Assembly (NCBI GenBank): GCA_017534835.1
Contig: JAFXVT010000055.1
Span: 1 to 64,000, forward strand
Direction: 5' to 3'
DNA length: 64,000 bases
Source: Ruminococcus sp.
GTDB lineage: Bacteria > Bacillota > Clostridia > Oscillospirales > Ruminococcaceae
Position 1 is the stretch's first letter. Every line of letters starts with the position of its first letter. The translations under genes and the position numbers were made by a program. The notes under the pieces were generated by a model, which was given only the letters and a program-made list of their open reading frames with translations, did not search any database and was not told the origin of the DNA. Of this stretch, positions 51,921 through 61,596 are shown piece by piece.

Positions 51921-54347
51921 ATGATCCGGAAATTTGGAAAGATGAATATGAATGTTTTAGAGCTTATTAAAGAATATCAATTGAATATAATGCTCGTTAT
52001 GTCTTCGATATGTGCGCTTCTGAGCTTTTTCGTGCTGATAACAAGGTCACTCACAGCGGTTCGCAAGTGCATACTCATGTCGATAGAGCTTTCGGCGATG
52101 TTTCTGCTGATATTCGACAGATTTGCGTATCACTACCGCGGCGATACGACTGATATCGGCTATCATATGGTCAGGATCAGCAACTTCATGGTCTTTTTCC
52201 TGACCCTTGCCGTCATATTGTTTTTCACCATGTATCTTATGAATCTTTTCCGCGTCGAGGGCGGAGTAAAGCTGCTTCCGAAGCGATTGTACCTTTCGTG
52301 TGCGCTTTGCGGCATTGCAGCTCTGATGCTCGTTGTATCGCAGTTTACGGGATTCTATTATACGTTTGACAGCCTGAACCAGTACAAGAGGGCGAACGGC
52401 TTTATGATATGCTATCTGTTCCCGATGATGATACTTGTGCTTGACCTTTCCGTAATACTCGAATACCATAAAAAAATCGGAAAGCGGCTGCTTATTTCGA
52501 TACTGCTTTTTTCAATAATACCGGTAGTATCCTCTGTATTGCAGATATTCCTGTACGGCATATCGCTTACGAACATAACTCTCGTCGGCTTGGCGGTAAC
52601 TCTGTACGTGTTCTCTCTGCGTGACATGAACGACAAGCTTGAAAAGGCTTCAAAGCGCGAGATCGAGATAGTCCGCGAGGAGCAGAAAAACCTGCGCATC
52701 ATGTTCGAGCAGACCGCAACTGCCCTTGCGAATGCAATCGATGCAAAAGACAAGTATACCCACGGTCATTCGCGCCGTGTTGCTGAATATTCCGTAAAGA
52801 TAGCCAGATACCTCGGCAAGACCGACAAGGAGATAGAGGACCTCTATTTCGCCGCTCTGCTTCACGACGTAGGAAAAATAGGCATCAAGGACAGCATCAT
52901 CAACAAGGAGGGCAAGCTTACCGACGAGGAATTCGCCGCTATCAAGACCCACCCCGTCATCGGAATGCAGATACTTTCGAGCATAAACCAGTCGCCGTAC
53001 CTGAGCATTGGCGCTCATCACCACCATGAACGCTATGACGGACGCGGCTATCCGGACGGTCTCAAAGGCGAGGATATACCTGAGATAGCACGTATCATTG
53101 CTGTTGCGGACGCATACGATGCCATGACCTCGAAGAGAAGCTACCGCGACCCTATCCCCCAAGACCTCGTCCGCGAGGAATTCGTAAAGGGCTCAGGAAC
53201 TCAGTTTGACCCCGTTTTCGCGAAAATAATGCTCCACCTCATCGACATCGACTCAGAGTACAATATGAAGGAGCGCGAAGAGACCAACTCCATCGAGCAT
53301 ACAGGAAGCCTTGAATGCGGCTCGTACCGTTCGTCCGTGTCGGACGGCATACTGCTGACGAATGAGGTCACGCATATCCGCCTTACAAGCTGCATGAGCG
53401 GCAAGTACGACCCGAAGAACATACCGAGCTTTATACTCTACGATTCGCTCGATGCAAGGATACACGAGGAAGAGCGCAAGCGCCGCGACCTGCTCTATCA
53501 CGAGTATGCGACCATTCGTGCCGACGGAAAGGTCGAGCAGAAAGGCGTGAGAAACGTCAGAGTGACAACTTCGGGAAAGTCAGGAGGCTCTGCGCAAGCG
53601 AAGGCTTTGTCCGGCGAAAAAATGAGTCTCGATATGGACGTTGTACGCTTCAAAGACCACCTTATGATAAAGCTTTCGGACAAGCTCCGCTCTCATGAGA
53701 TAATCATCGCTCTGCCGGACAGCACAAGATTTGCATATCTTGCTCTTACCGGCGAATACTGCACTATCGAGGACGTTGATGTCTCTAAGACGGGCGAGGA
53801 GATCGGCGAGGGATATATCCCCAGAATAGCCGAGGAGATAAGCTACATCAACGTGCCGGCGGGAGATATCCCGAACGTTCAGATAGACGGCTGGCGTTCT
53901 GATGCGTCAGAGGGTATCGAGGTCACGGACGGAATGCGTATACGCTTCCACACGATGAGCCTGCCGACCTCGAGACTTGTATGGCATTGTCCGTTTGCGG
54001 TGCTGTACTACTCGGACAACGGACAGGTCAATGGCAAAAACTACCGCGAGCTGACCGTTGTACGCCTTGACGGCGAGGGCTGGGAGGAGGACGACGAGTC
54101 TGAAAATGCCGTATATGCGGTCAAGCTTGAAAACTTCGGCAACTGGGAAGAGTGGAAAAAACGCAACAAGGCAGGTCAGGACTGCGAGCTCTGCTACCGC
54201 GTTGAGGAGGGCAAGGTGACGATAACCTCGGAATACTGCGGATTATCCATTCGCTCGGTAACGACTTTCCCTGCCGGAGCGTCAAAGCTCTATACAGCAC
54301 TTACCGGCGACCAGTGCGCGATAACTGACATACGTATTGTCAGATAG
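51921..54347 (+). CDS. Seven-helix membrane HD-GYP phosphodiesterase with novel C-terminal region
   Basis: An 808-residue protein with an N-terminal membrane part of about seven helices (15-235), a short coiled coil (about 235-265), and a complete HD-GYP domain (about 265-440). His315-Asp316 (LLHDVGKIG), a HHHERYDGRG stretch and Gly376-Tyr377-Pro378 are in place, so hydrolysis of cyclic di-GMP or a related cyclic dinucleotide is likely. The last 360 residues match nothing I know and end in two similar strands (YLALTGEYCTIEDVDV and YTALTGDQCAITDIRI). The start is uncertain: ATG 51921 lacks a ribosome site; ATGs at 51942 and 51948 follow GGAAAG more closely. Confidence 0.9.
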   Translation: MIRKFGKMNMNVLELIKEYQLNIMLVMSSICALLSFFVLITRSLTAVRKCILMSIELSAMFLLIFDRFAYHYRGDTTDIGYHMVRISNFMVFFLTLAVILFFTMYLMNLFRVEGGVKLLPKRLYLSCALCGIAALMLVVSQFTGFYYTFDSLNQYKRANGFMICYLFPMMILVLDLSVILEYHKKIGKRLLISILLFSIIPVVSSVLQIFLYGISLTNITLVGLAVTLYVFSLRDMNDKLEKASKREIEIVREEQKNLRIMFEQTATALANAIDAKDKYTHGHSRRVAEYSVKIARYLGKTDKEIEDLYFAALLHDVGKIGIKDSIINKEGKLTDEEFAAIKTHPVIGMQILSSINQSPYLSIGAHHHHERYDGRGYPDGLKGEDIPEIARIIAVADAYDAMTSKRSYRDPIPQDLVREEFVKGSGTQFDPVFAKIMLHLIDIDSEYNMKEREETNSIEHTGSLECGSYRSSVSDGILLTNEVTHIRLTSCMSGKYDPKNIPSFILYDSLDARIHEEERKRRDLLYHEYATIRADGKVEQKGVRNVRVTTSGKSGGSAQAKALSGEKMSLDMDVVRFKDHLMIKLSDKLRSHEIIIALPDSTRFAYLALTGEYCTIEDVDVSKTGEEIGEGYIPRIAEEISYINVPAGDIPNVQIDGWRSDASEGIEVTDGMRIRFHTMSLPTSRLVWHCPFAVLYYSDNGQVNGKNYRELTVVRLDGEGWEEDDESENAVYAVKLENFGNWEEWKKRNKAGQDCELCYRVEEGKVTITSEYCGLSIRSVTTFPAGASKLYTALTGDQCAITDIRIVR

Positions 54348-54390
54348 GGAGTATGCTTCCGGAAAAAATACATGAACTGCCGTGCATTAG

Positions 54391-54490
54391 AGTGCTTCCC
54401 TTAGCGGAATTTGTGGGCTACCGAGCCGTAAATTTACGGTACATATTCGGTATCCTGCGAAACCGCCAAAGGGGGCTCCCCTTTTTGTGC
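54391..54490 (-). repeat. Dispersed palindromic repeat, copy D
   Basis: The reverse complement is nearly the same as copy A at 989-1086: GGGGAGCCCCCTTTGGCGG, TTTCGCAGGATACCG, the perfect palindrome CCGTAAATTTACGG, CTCGGTAGCCCACAAATTCC and GCTAAGGGAAGCAC. GGATACCGA can pair with TCGGTAGCC around the core. The 537 bases from 54348 to 54884 otherwise contain only the esterase promoter and its leader; no gene is seen. Confidence 0.82.
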
Positions 54491-54672
54491 GGCAGTTTTT
54501 TTGTTTTTGTGCTTGTGAACGGTTAAGGCAAACCGCCAAAATAAGATCAAATATTTTGATTATACCGCTTAATGAATTTCCCTCCTCGGATAAAAGAATC
54601 GTTTTTTCCGCAATTTTTGAGAAAAACAGGTGAATTGCCGCAATATATGGTGATATCAGCGCAATAATTGCC

Positions 54673-54701
54673 TTGACCTTTATCAATAATCATGTTAAGA
54701 T
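54673..54701 (+). promoter_or_regulatory. Promoter of the esterase gene
   Basis: -35 TTGACC (54673-54678), 17-bp spacer, -10 TAAGAT (54696-54701), leaving a leader of about 180 bases before the ATG. Confidence 0.6.
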
Positions 54702-54884
54702 TAAGACAGTTTTATATTTAACAAGTTAAGAATTTGTTTTTGTGAATGATTATTTTTAATGGGATGGTTTTTGAGTAAGGGTACAGCTTCTTACACTTTC
54801 TGCTTCGGCAGCGAGTGTGGAAATATAAAGAGCGCTCCATTATGAGGATAGAAATGGTAAGCTCTTAAGAAAAGGGGTATACTT

Positions 54885-56513
54885 ATGAAAAAGCTTTTAT
54901 CACTTGTTGCTGCGGCAGCAACAGCTTCTGCATTGGCGGCGTCTGCGCCTGTATGCGTTAATGCGGAAGATGAGGAAAACTACCTTCTCAGCTGCTCATT
55001 CGAGAGCGGCGAGGAAGGCTGGGAGGGCAGAGGCGGCGCGTCTGTTGAGAATTCTTCCAAGGAAGCTTCCGACGGCGATCACGCACTCTACTGCTCGAAC
55101 AGAGGCGATTCGTGGCAGGGCGCACTGTACAAGCTCGACAGCGGCTTTAAGTCGGGCGAAACATACAGCTTCAGCGCGAACGTTATGTATGAAAGCGGTA
55201 AGGACAAGGATCTCTACCACTTCACCATGCAGTATGACCTTGGCGGCGAAACTGTCTACAAAAAGATAGCAAGCGCCAATATCCTGAAAGGAAGATGGGC
55301 TCAGCTCTCGAACGCTGACTTCACTATCCCTTCCGGAGCCGATGACGTGTCTATCTACATCGAAACTGAAAAAGGCAGCGGCAGCTTTTACGTTGACGAT
55401 GTAAAGGCAGCTTCCGGCGGAACGGCTATCTCAGGCGCTAAGGGCGGCAAGTACATACTCGGCGATGTCAATACTGACGGAGACGTTGACGTTTACGACT
55501 TCGTAAGTGCAAGAAAGCTCATCATCTCGCAGGACGGCGATAAGTCTGCTCCCATTAATGCTGACGTTGACAAGAGCACCGAGTATGAGATAAACGACCT
55601 CGTTCTGCTCAATAATTTCCTGCTTGGAAAAATAAAGGAATTTCCCGACAATACTCCCGAGCCTACAGTAACTCCGTTTGATTATGAGGCAAACAAGCAG
55701 TTCAAGGAGGCTCCCGGCGATTACTTCAATGCGTGCCAGCAGCAGGGCAAGGTCACTAAGGAGAGCTACAACGGAATAAGAGGAAACAAGTCGCTGTACG
55801 TTTATACTCCCTACGATTACGACCCCGAGAAGCAGTATAACATATTCTATCTCATGCACGGCGGCGGAGAGAACGAGAATACGCTCTTCTTCCAGAACGA
55901 CACCATGCTCCAGAATATGCTCGACCATATGATAATGAACGGCGAGCTCGAGCCGCTCATCGTTGTAACTCCCACATTCAACGGCAGCGGAAGCGAAGCA
56001 GGCAACTTCTATGAGGAGCTCCGCGCAAGCGTTATCCCATTTGTTGAGGGCAAGTATTCAACATATGCAGAGTCCACCTCAGAGGCTGACATAAAGGCTT
56101 CAAGAATGCACCGCGCATACGGCGGCTTCTCAATGGGCTCGGTATCGACATGGGCTGTTTTCCAGAACGACCTTGACCTCGTCGGCTACTTCATGCCTCT
56201 CAGCGGCGACCACTGGCAGGGCAGCGGAGCTTACGGCAAGGCTAAGTCGCTCGCGGACGCTGTTGACAAGTTCGGATATGATACGAACCAGTATTACATC
56301 TTTGCGGCGACCGGCTCGGACGATATCGCTTATCCGAACATCAACCCTCAGGTCGAGGAGATGAAGAAGATGTCCCAGTTCAACTTCACATCTGACTTCT
56401 CACAGGGCAATTTCTACTTCATGGTCGCTCCGGGCAAGACTCACTGGTGGGGCTATGTAAGACACTATGTATATGACGCTCTGCCTTACTTCTTCCACGA
56501 AACAGGTGAATAA
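54885..56513 (+). CDS. Cellulosomal feruloyl/acetyl-xylan esterase, CBM22-dockerin-CE1
   Basis: A secreted 542-residue enzyme. Order: signal peptide (about 1-27), CBM22 xylan-binding module (about 33-180), dockerin (about 188-255; GDVNTDGDVDVYDFVSARKL and ADVDKSTEYEINDLVLLNNF), then a family-1 carbohydrate esterase (about 275-542) with YLMHGGGENE at the oxyanion region, nucleophile Ser416 in GGFSMGS and catalytic His520 in GKTHWWGY. It should remove ferulate or acetate from xylan on the cellulosome, complementing the xylanase at 35146. The dockerin sits between the modules rather than at the end. AAAAGGGG precedes the ATG. Confidence 0.94.
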   Translation: MKKLLSLVAAAATASALAASAPVCVNAEDEENYLLSCSFESGEEGWEGRGGASVENSSKEASDGDHALYCSNRGDSWQGALYKLDSGFKSGETYSFSANVMYESGKDKDLYHFTMQYDLGGETVYKKIASANILKGRWAQLSNADFTIPSGADDVSIYIETEKGSGSFYVDDVKAASGGTAISGAKGGKYILGDVNTDGDVDVYDFVSARKLIISQDGDKSAPINADVDKSTEYEINDLVLLNNFLLGKIKEFPDNTPEPTVTPFDYEANKQFKEAPGDYFNACQQQGKVTKESYNGIRGNKSLYVYTPYDYDPEKQYNIFYLMHGGGENENTLFFQNDTMLQNMLDHMIMNGELEPLIVVTPTFNGSGSEAGNFYEELRASVIPFVEGKYSTYAESTSEADIKASRMHRAYGGFSMGSVSTWAVFQNDLDLVGYFMPLSGDHWQGSGAYGKAKSLADAVDKFGYDTNQYYIFAATGSDDIAYPNINPQVEEMKKMSQFNFTSDFSQGNFYFMVAPGKTHWWGYVRHYVYDALPYFFHETGE

Positions 56514-56551
56514 AGAGCTCTTTTATGCGGCTGTAGTACGTTTATAAAGCG

Positions 56552-56863
56552 AAGCCCCCGTAACTGATATGGTCGATGATTATATAGAAGCTTTGCACGT
56601 ATTATTGAGGGAAACCCTTTTGAAAAAGGGCTTTCCCTCAAACTCCCTTCCTAAAACTTTTCGCTCCGTTTTTTCTGCAAGGGGTACCCCCTTGAAAGAG
56701 AAAACGGAGCTATTCTGTTTTATATGTGGTACCCCTTGCAGAAAAAACAAAGTTGGAAGTCTTTGGAAAGGGGTCTGGGGAAGAACCTTTCTCCAGAAAG
56801 GTTTGCCCCAGTGATAGGTATAAACTTCTGTATAAGTACCGACTTTATCAGTAACGGGGGCTT
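56552..56863. mobile_element. MITE-like foldback element, about 312 bp
   Basis: The two ends are inverted copies: AAGCCCCCGTAACTGAT at the left and its complement with one change at the right. The arms pair imperfectly inwards for about 140 bases. Each arm carries its own hairpin (56606-56640, GAGGGAAACCC/GGGCTTTCCCTC; 56776-56810, GGGGAAGAACC/GGTTTGCCCC). A perfect 21-bp inverted repeat near the centre is GTTTTTTCTGCAAGGGGTAC plus C, at 56668-56688 and 56728-56748. It encodes nothing convincing. It occupies most of the 452 bases between the esterase and MATE genes. Confidence 0.75.
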
Positions 56864-56896
56864 TTCATGCATTGAAAAATCAGGTATACAAGGGGA

Positions 56897-56925
56897 TTGA
56901 ATGAGCTGACGGATTATGGTATAAT
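56897..56925 (+). promoter_or_regulatory. Promoter of the MATE gene
   Basis: -35 TTGAAT (56897-56902), 17-bp spacer ending TGG, -10 TATAAT (56920-56925). Confidence 0.82.
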
Positions 56926-56965
56926 GTTTGTGCATACTCTATTTCAACATCAAAGGAAGCTTTAT

Positions 56966-58321
56966 ATGGACGCAAAAGAAGACAAACGTATATATACCCT
57001 CAGTCAGGAGAAACCTGTAAAAGCAGTCGTCAGAATGAGCATACCTCTCATACTCGGAATGTTCATCATGGTGCTGTACAACCTCGTGGACACCTATTTC
57101 ATCGGTCTGACCGGCGACGATTATCAGCTTGCGGCAGTGAATCTGGCGTATCCCGTAATGATGGTCACGGTCGCGATATCGAACATGATCGGCACCGGAG
57201 CCTCGTCGTACATCGCCCGCTGTCTCGGAGCAGGTGACAGGTCAAAGGCGGAGCATACCCTCACGGCGGCATTCACGCTCACATTCATCAACAGCCTCAT
57301 CGTGACAGCTCTCGGACTTGCATTTCTGCCGGCTCTGACGAATCTCCTCGGAGCCCGCGACAACACTTTCATTTTCACGAAGCAGTACGTTCAGGTGATA
57401 CTGCTCGGGAGCTTTTTCACCATGGGAAGCTATACCTCCGGCGCTCTGCTCAGGAGCGAGGGCTCGGTGAGGTATTCTATGACGGGCATGGTCGTCGGCA
57501 CCGTCATGAACATAGTCCTCGACCCGCTTTTCATTTTCGTGCTGGATATGCAGGTGCGCGGAGCCGCTATCGCGACGATACTCAGCAATGCGGCAGGCTT
57601 CGGAGTCTCACTGCTCTATTATGCGGGCGGAAAAACTCTGCTGAGACCGTCGCTCTCAAAGCTCGTTCCTACGGGAGAGATACTGCTCCAGATATACTGG
57701 GTGGGAGTTCCCGCCTCGCTTGAAACTCTCCTGACCTCCGCCGCGTACATGGTGAACAACAATCTTGCTGTGTCATATGGCGAGCTGACCGTTGCCGCAA
57801 CGGGTATCGCGCAGAAGGTACTCTCGCTCGGAAGCTACGTATATCAGGGATTTGCGTCGGGCACTCAGCCGATAATGGGCTACAACTACGGAGCGAGAAA
57901 TACCGGACGCATGAAGTCTGTGCTGAAAGCGGGAGTTCTTACTGTTACCGGTACCGAGCTCGCACTCATGCTGATATACGGAGTATCAGCTCCGTTCCTG
58001 ATAGGGATATTCACCGACTCCGCCGAGGTAATAGATATCGGCACGAAGGTACTGCGCAGACTGATGTTCATACTGCCGTTTGTCGGAACTGTTTCGATGT
58101 GCAGGATGTCGTTTCAGGCAATGGGAAAGCCTCTGTACGCATTCGGCATAACCCTTGTGCGGCAGCTTGTGCTGTATATCCCGCTTTTGCTGATACTGAA
58201 CAGGCTTTTCCGTTTCAGCGGAATGCTTTGGGCTCAGCCGATAACAGAGGCATTCATGATGGCGGCATCACTTCTCCTGCTCGAAAGAGCTATAGCAAAT
58301 TCCGGATATCAGCAGGAATGA
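56966..58321 (+). CDS. MATE-family efflux transporter
   Basis: A membrane antiporter with about twelve helices in two related halves. From the ATG at 56966 (MDAKEDKRIYTLSQEKPVKA) it has 451 residues, normal for the NorM/DinF/MepA group. MSIPLILGMFIMVLYNLVDT is the conserved first helix, and TGIAQKVLSLG and GTQPIMGYNYGA are typical of the second half. Substrates are usually drugs or cationic metabolites driven by Na+ or H+; the one here is unknown. The open frame extends to 56897, but those bases are the promoter -35, so the longer start is rejected. Confidence 0.93.
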   Translation: MDAKEDKRIYTLSQEKPVKAVVRMSIPLILGMFIMVLYNLVDTYFIGLTGDDYQLAAVNLAYPVMMVTVAISNMIGTGASSYIARCLGAGDRSKAEHTLTAAFTLTFINSLIVTALGLAFLPALTNLLGARDNTFIFTKQYVQVILLGSFFTMGSYTSGALLRSEGSVRYSMTGMVVGTVMNIVLDPLFIFVLDMQVRGAAIATILSNAAGFGVSLLYYAGGKTLLRPSLSKLVPTGEILLQIYWVGVPASLETLLTSAAYMVNNNLAVSYGELTVAATGIAQKVLSLGSYVYQGFASGTQPIMGYNYGARNTGRMKSVLKAGVLTVTGTELALMLIYGVSAPFLIGIFTDSAEVIDIGTKVLRRLMFILPFVGTVSMCRMSFQAMGKPLYAFGITLVRQLVLYIPLLLILNRLFRFSGMLWAQPITEAFMMAASLLLLERAIANSGYQQE

Positions 58322-58366
58322 CAGCGAGAAAAACCGGTCAAAAAATGCTGTTTTTTCACAATTATA

Positions 58367-58395
58367 TTGACTGCGAGTATAAAATGATGTATAAT
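58367..58395 (+). promoter_or_regulatory. Promoter of the LRR-dockerin gene
   Basis: -35 TTGACT (58367-58372), 17-bp spacer, -10 TATAAT (58390-58395); ribosome site GAGGAGTAG lies 6 bases before the ATG. Confidence 0.83.
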
Positions 58396-58443
58396 TTACA
58401 TACATTGATAGTTCAATGAAATAATTATGCGAGGAGTAGTGAA

Positions 58444-61400
58444 ATGATAAAACGTATGATCGCGGGAACGCTGAGTGCTGTAATATGCACTTCCTCCGCA
58501 GCTGTAAACGTCTCAGCTGCCGGACTTAAAGCCCTTTCAGGCTACGACATCACAGGCACATCACAGGTCATAGCTGCGGAGACCGCAGTCAATTCCGAAG
58601 TGACCCATACCGTAAGCCTCGGTGAAAACATCAGCGCCGACGTTTATGAAAACGGCTATGTCATTATCAAAGGACACGGCGATATGAACGATTTCAGAGG
58701 CTCTCCGTTCAAGGCTCTCGGTATAAAGAGGGTCGTATTTGAAAACACTTCCGCTGAGGAAAAGCTCGTCATCACAAGCATTGGCAAGAATCTCTTCAAC
58801 GGCTGCGATACCCTCACGGAATGCGGCGGAGCCGAACTCACTGCTGATACGCTGCTCATACCCGACAGCATCGTATCCATAGGCGAAAACGCATTCGCAG
58901 GCTGTTCCGCGGTCAAGGCTGTAAAGCTCGGAAGCGGAGTTGAAACTATCGGCAGAAGCGCCTTTGAAAACTGCACCGGCTTGGAGAGCTTCGTTGTCCC
59001 CGAAAATGTCACATCTATGGACAGATGCATTTTCCGCGGCTGTACAGAGCTGAAGGAGCTCACGCTCCCGTATGCGGCAACGGCGGCAAAATGCGCAGAT
59101 TCCGACGGCTCCGTTGACCCAAACTGTTCTGTTGCCGACCTCTTCTTCGACCAGCACTGGAACTGGGAAAACGACGCAATGGATTTCTCAGGCTACAAGC
59201 TCAGCAAGATAACTGTCACCGGCGGCGATAAGATACCTTCGTATGCATTTTCAAATATGAATTGCCTTAAAGAGGTAGACCTCAGCGGCTCTTCAATTTC
59301 TGATATCAACAGCTATGCTTTCAGCAGCTGCATCTCTCTCACGGAGGTAAAGCTCCCGAAAACGCTGAAAAATATAGGTTCCTTCGCATTCAGGAAATGT
59401 TCTTCGATAGCTGAGTTCGAGCTTCCGGACGGACTTGAAACCATCGGCGATAACGCATTTGAAAACTGCACCGGCTTGAGCACCTTCACTATCCCTGATT
59501 CAGTGACCGGAATGGGAAGATGCATTTTCAGCGGCTGTACCGATATCGTAGAGCTCACAATGCCCTATGCGGCGACGGCGGCAAAATGTGCAGATGCCGA
59601 CGGCTCCGTTGACCCGAACTGTTCTGTTGCCGACCTCTTCATCGACCAGCACTGGAACTGGGAAAACGACAAAATGAATTTCTCCGGCTACAAGCTCAGA
59701 AAGATAACCGTCACCGGCGGAAAAAAGGTTCCTCAGTACGCATTCGCGAATATGAGCTCCCTTGAAGAGATAGACCTGAGCAAGACCTCAACAGCAGCTA
59801 TTGACGCATACGCCTTCTACAACTGCACATCTCTGACGACCGTAAAGCTGCCGGAAGCGCTCACATCTATCGGCAGCTACGCCTACTGCGCAACTCCTAT
59901 AACCAAGCTTCCGGACAACGGCAGCATCAAGACCGTCGGGGACGGAGCTTTCGCAGACTGCAAAAAACTCGTGATAACCACTCTGCCCGCTTCTTATGAG
60001 AGCATAGGCGAAAACGCATTCAGAAACTGCACCGGTATCACGACTTTTGTCGTTCCGGCAACCGTGACTTCAATGGGAAGAATGCTCTTCAACGGCTGTA
60101 CGGAAATGACCGAGCTCACCCTGCCCTATGCGGCAACAGCAGCAAAATGTGCGGCTGCCGACGGCTCTGTCGACCCCAACTGCTCCGTAGCCGACCTCTT
60201 CATCGACCAGCACTGGAACTGGGAAAACGACAAAATGGACTTCTCCGGCTACAAGCTCACAAAGATATCAATAACAGGCGGCGATGTGATACCTTCGTAC
60301 GCATTCTCGAACATGAAATGCCTGAAGGAGATAGACCTCAGCGGCAGCTCCGTAACCGACATAAACAGCTACGCTTTCAACAACTGCACACAGCTCGAAG
60401 AGATAAAGCTCCCGACGGCACTGAAAAAAATCGGCGGACACGCGTTCTGCAACTGCTATTCTGTAAAGAGCTTCGGGCTCGAAAACGGACTCGAAACTAT
60501 CGGCGGTGCCGCCTTTGAAAACTGTATCGGTCTCCACTCTGTCACTATCCCTGACACTGTGACTTCTATGGAAAGAGCCATTTTCAGCGGCTGTCTCGCT
60601 TTAGAGACAGTAGTCCTCCCCTATGCGGCTACAAACGCTGAAAGTGCTGCTCTCGGCGGAACAGTCGACCCAAACAGCTCTGTTGCCGACCTCTTCATCG
60701 ACCAGCACTGGAACTGGGAAAATGACAAAATGGACTTCTCAAAATATGCGATATCAAAAATAGTCATAAACGGCGGCAAACAGATACCGCGCTATGCTTT
60801 CGCAAATATGACCTCACTCAAAGAAGTGGACATCTGCGCTCCCGGCATATCTCTCATAGACGAAAACGCATTCATCAACTGCTCTGCAATAGTCTCGGCT
60901 GAGATACCGGAAACTGTTGCGGATATCAAGTCCGGTGCTTTTGCAGGAAGCAATGCAGACATCTACATTTACGGCAGGGAATGCGCTCTTTCAGAAAATG
61001 CGCTCAGCGACGGATATACGGGAACTATCCACGGCTTTACCGGCTCGGCAGCAAATACATACGCGGACGAAAACGAGTTCAGGTTTGAGCCTTTAGACGG
61101 CGAAACAGTCCTCGGACCCAAGACCGTCTCAATGGCTGTAGGCGATACCTACACGATAAAAACCGGAGCTGAGGGCGCTGCGTTCACTTCATCTGACAAG
61201 AGCGTCGCAACAGTTGACGGAAAAGGCGTTATAACTGCCGCAGCACCGGGAACTGCTGTAATCGAAGTTATTCCCGCCAAGGGCGAGAGCTGTACAATAA
61301 CCGTAACAGTAAGAAAGCCCGTGATGATCGCTCCTCCGACGGCGTATACCCTCGGTGATGTCAATGAGGACGGCAAGGTCGACGCCAAGGACGCCTCCGC

Positions 61401-61596
61401 AATACTCGCAGCATATGCCATGACATCTACCGGAGGCGAAAGCGGTCTCAGCGAAAAGCAGCTCAAAGCCGCTGACGTCAACGGTGACACGAAGATAAAC
61501 TCTATCGACGCATCATCTATCCTTGCGTATTATTCCTTCCTTTCCACCACCACGGAAGCTGTTCCTATGGAAAAATTCCTTGAGGAGAACAAGTAA
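58444..61596 (+). CDS. Secreted BspA-type leucine-rich-repeat protein with Ig-like domain and dockerin
   Basis: A 1050-residue exported protein. It has a signal peptide (about 1-27), a long array of BspA-like LRR_5 repeats (about 90-860; IGENAFAGCSAVKAVKLGSG and similar units), a Big_2/Ig-like domain (about 890-965; VSMAVGDTYTIKTG), and a dockerin (about 975-1035; GDVNEDGKVDAKDASAIL and ADVNGDTKINSIDASSIL). Four inserts with the motif DQHWNWEN interrupt the LRR array, centred on His238, His403, His590 and His755. BspA repeats bind proteins or surfaces elsewhere; here the dockerin should place the protein on the cellulosome. The stop directly abuts a MITE-like repeat. Confidence 0.93.
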   Translation: MIKRMIAGTLSAVICTSSAAVNVSAAGLKALSGYDITGTSQVIAAETAVNSEVTHTVSLGENISADVYENGYVIIKGHGDMNDFRGSPFKALGIKRVVFENTSAEEKLVITSIGKNLFNGCDTLTECGGAELTADTLLIPDSIVSIGENAFAGCSAVKAVKLGSGVETIGRSAFENCTGLESFVVPENVTSMDRCIFRGCTELKELTLPYAATAAKCADSDGSVDPNCSVADLFFDQHWNWENDAMDFSGYKLSKITVTGGDKIPSYAFSNMNCLKEVDLSGSSISDINSYAFSSCISLTEVKLPKTLKNIGSFAFRKCSSIAEFELPDGLETIGDNAFENCTGLSTFTIPDSVTGMGRCIFSGCTDIVELTMPYAATAAKCADADGSVDPNCSVADLFIDQHWNWENDKMNFSGYKLRKITVTGGKKVPQYAFANMSSLEEIDLSKTSTAAIDAYAFYNCTSLTTVKLPEALTSIGSYAYCATPITKLPDNGSIKTVGDGAFADCKKLVITTLPASYESIGENAFRNCTGITTFVVPATVTSMGRMLFNGCTEMTELTLPYAATAAKCAAADGSVDPNCSVADLFIDQHWNWENDKMDFSGYKLTKISITGGDVIPSYAFSNMKCLKEIDLSGSSVTDINSYAFNNCTQLEEIKLPTALKKIGGHAFCNCYSVKSFGLENGLETIGGAAFENCIGLHSVTIPDTVTSMERAIFSGCLALETVVLPYAATNAESAALGGTVDPNSSVADLFIDQHWNWENDKMDFSKYAISKIVINGGKQIPRYAFANMTSLKEVDICAPGISLIDENAFINCSAIVSAEIPETVADIKSGAFAGSNADIYIYGRECALSENALSDGYTGTIHGFTGSAANTYADENEFRFEPLDGETVLGPKTVSMAVGDTYTIKTGAEGAAFTSSDKSVATVDGKGVITAAAPGTAVIEVIPAKGESCTITVTVRKPVMIAPPTAYTLGDVNEDGKVDAKDASAILAAYAMTSTGGESGLSEKQLKAADVNGDTKINSIDASSILAYYSFLSTTTEAVPMEKFLEENK
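59041..60800 (+). repeat. Fourfold internal repeat in the LRR-dockerin gene
   Basis: Four copies of a block running from the LPYAATAAKCA region to the GYKL/ITGG region, each with the DQHWNWEN motif at codons starting 59155, 59650, 60211 and 60706. Spacings alternate 495, 561 and 495 bases, which suggests duplication of a two-unit block. Confidence 0.85.
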
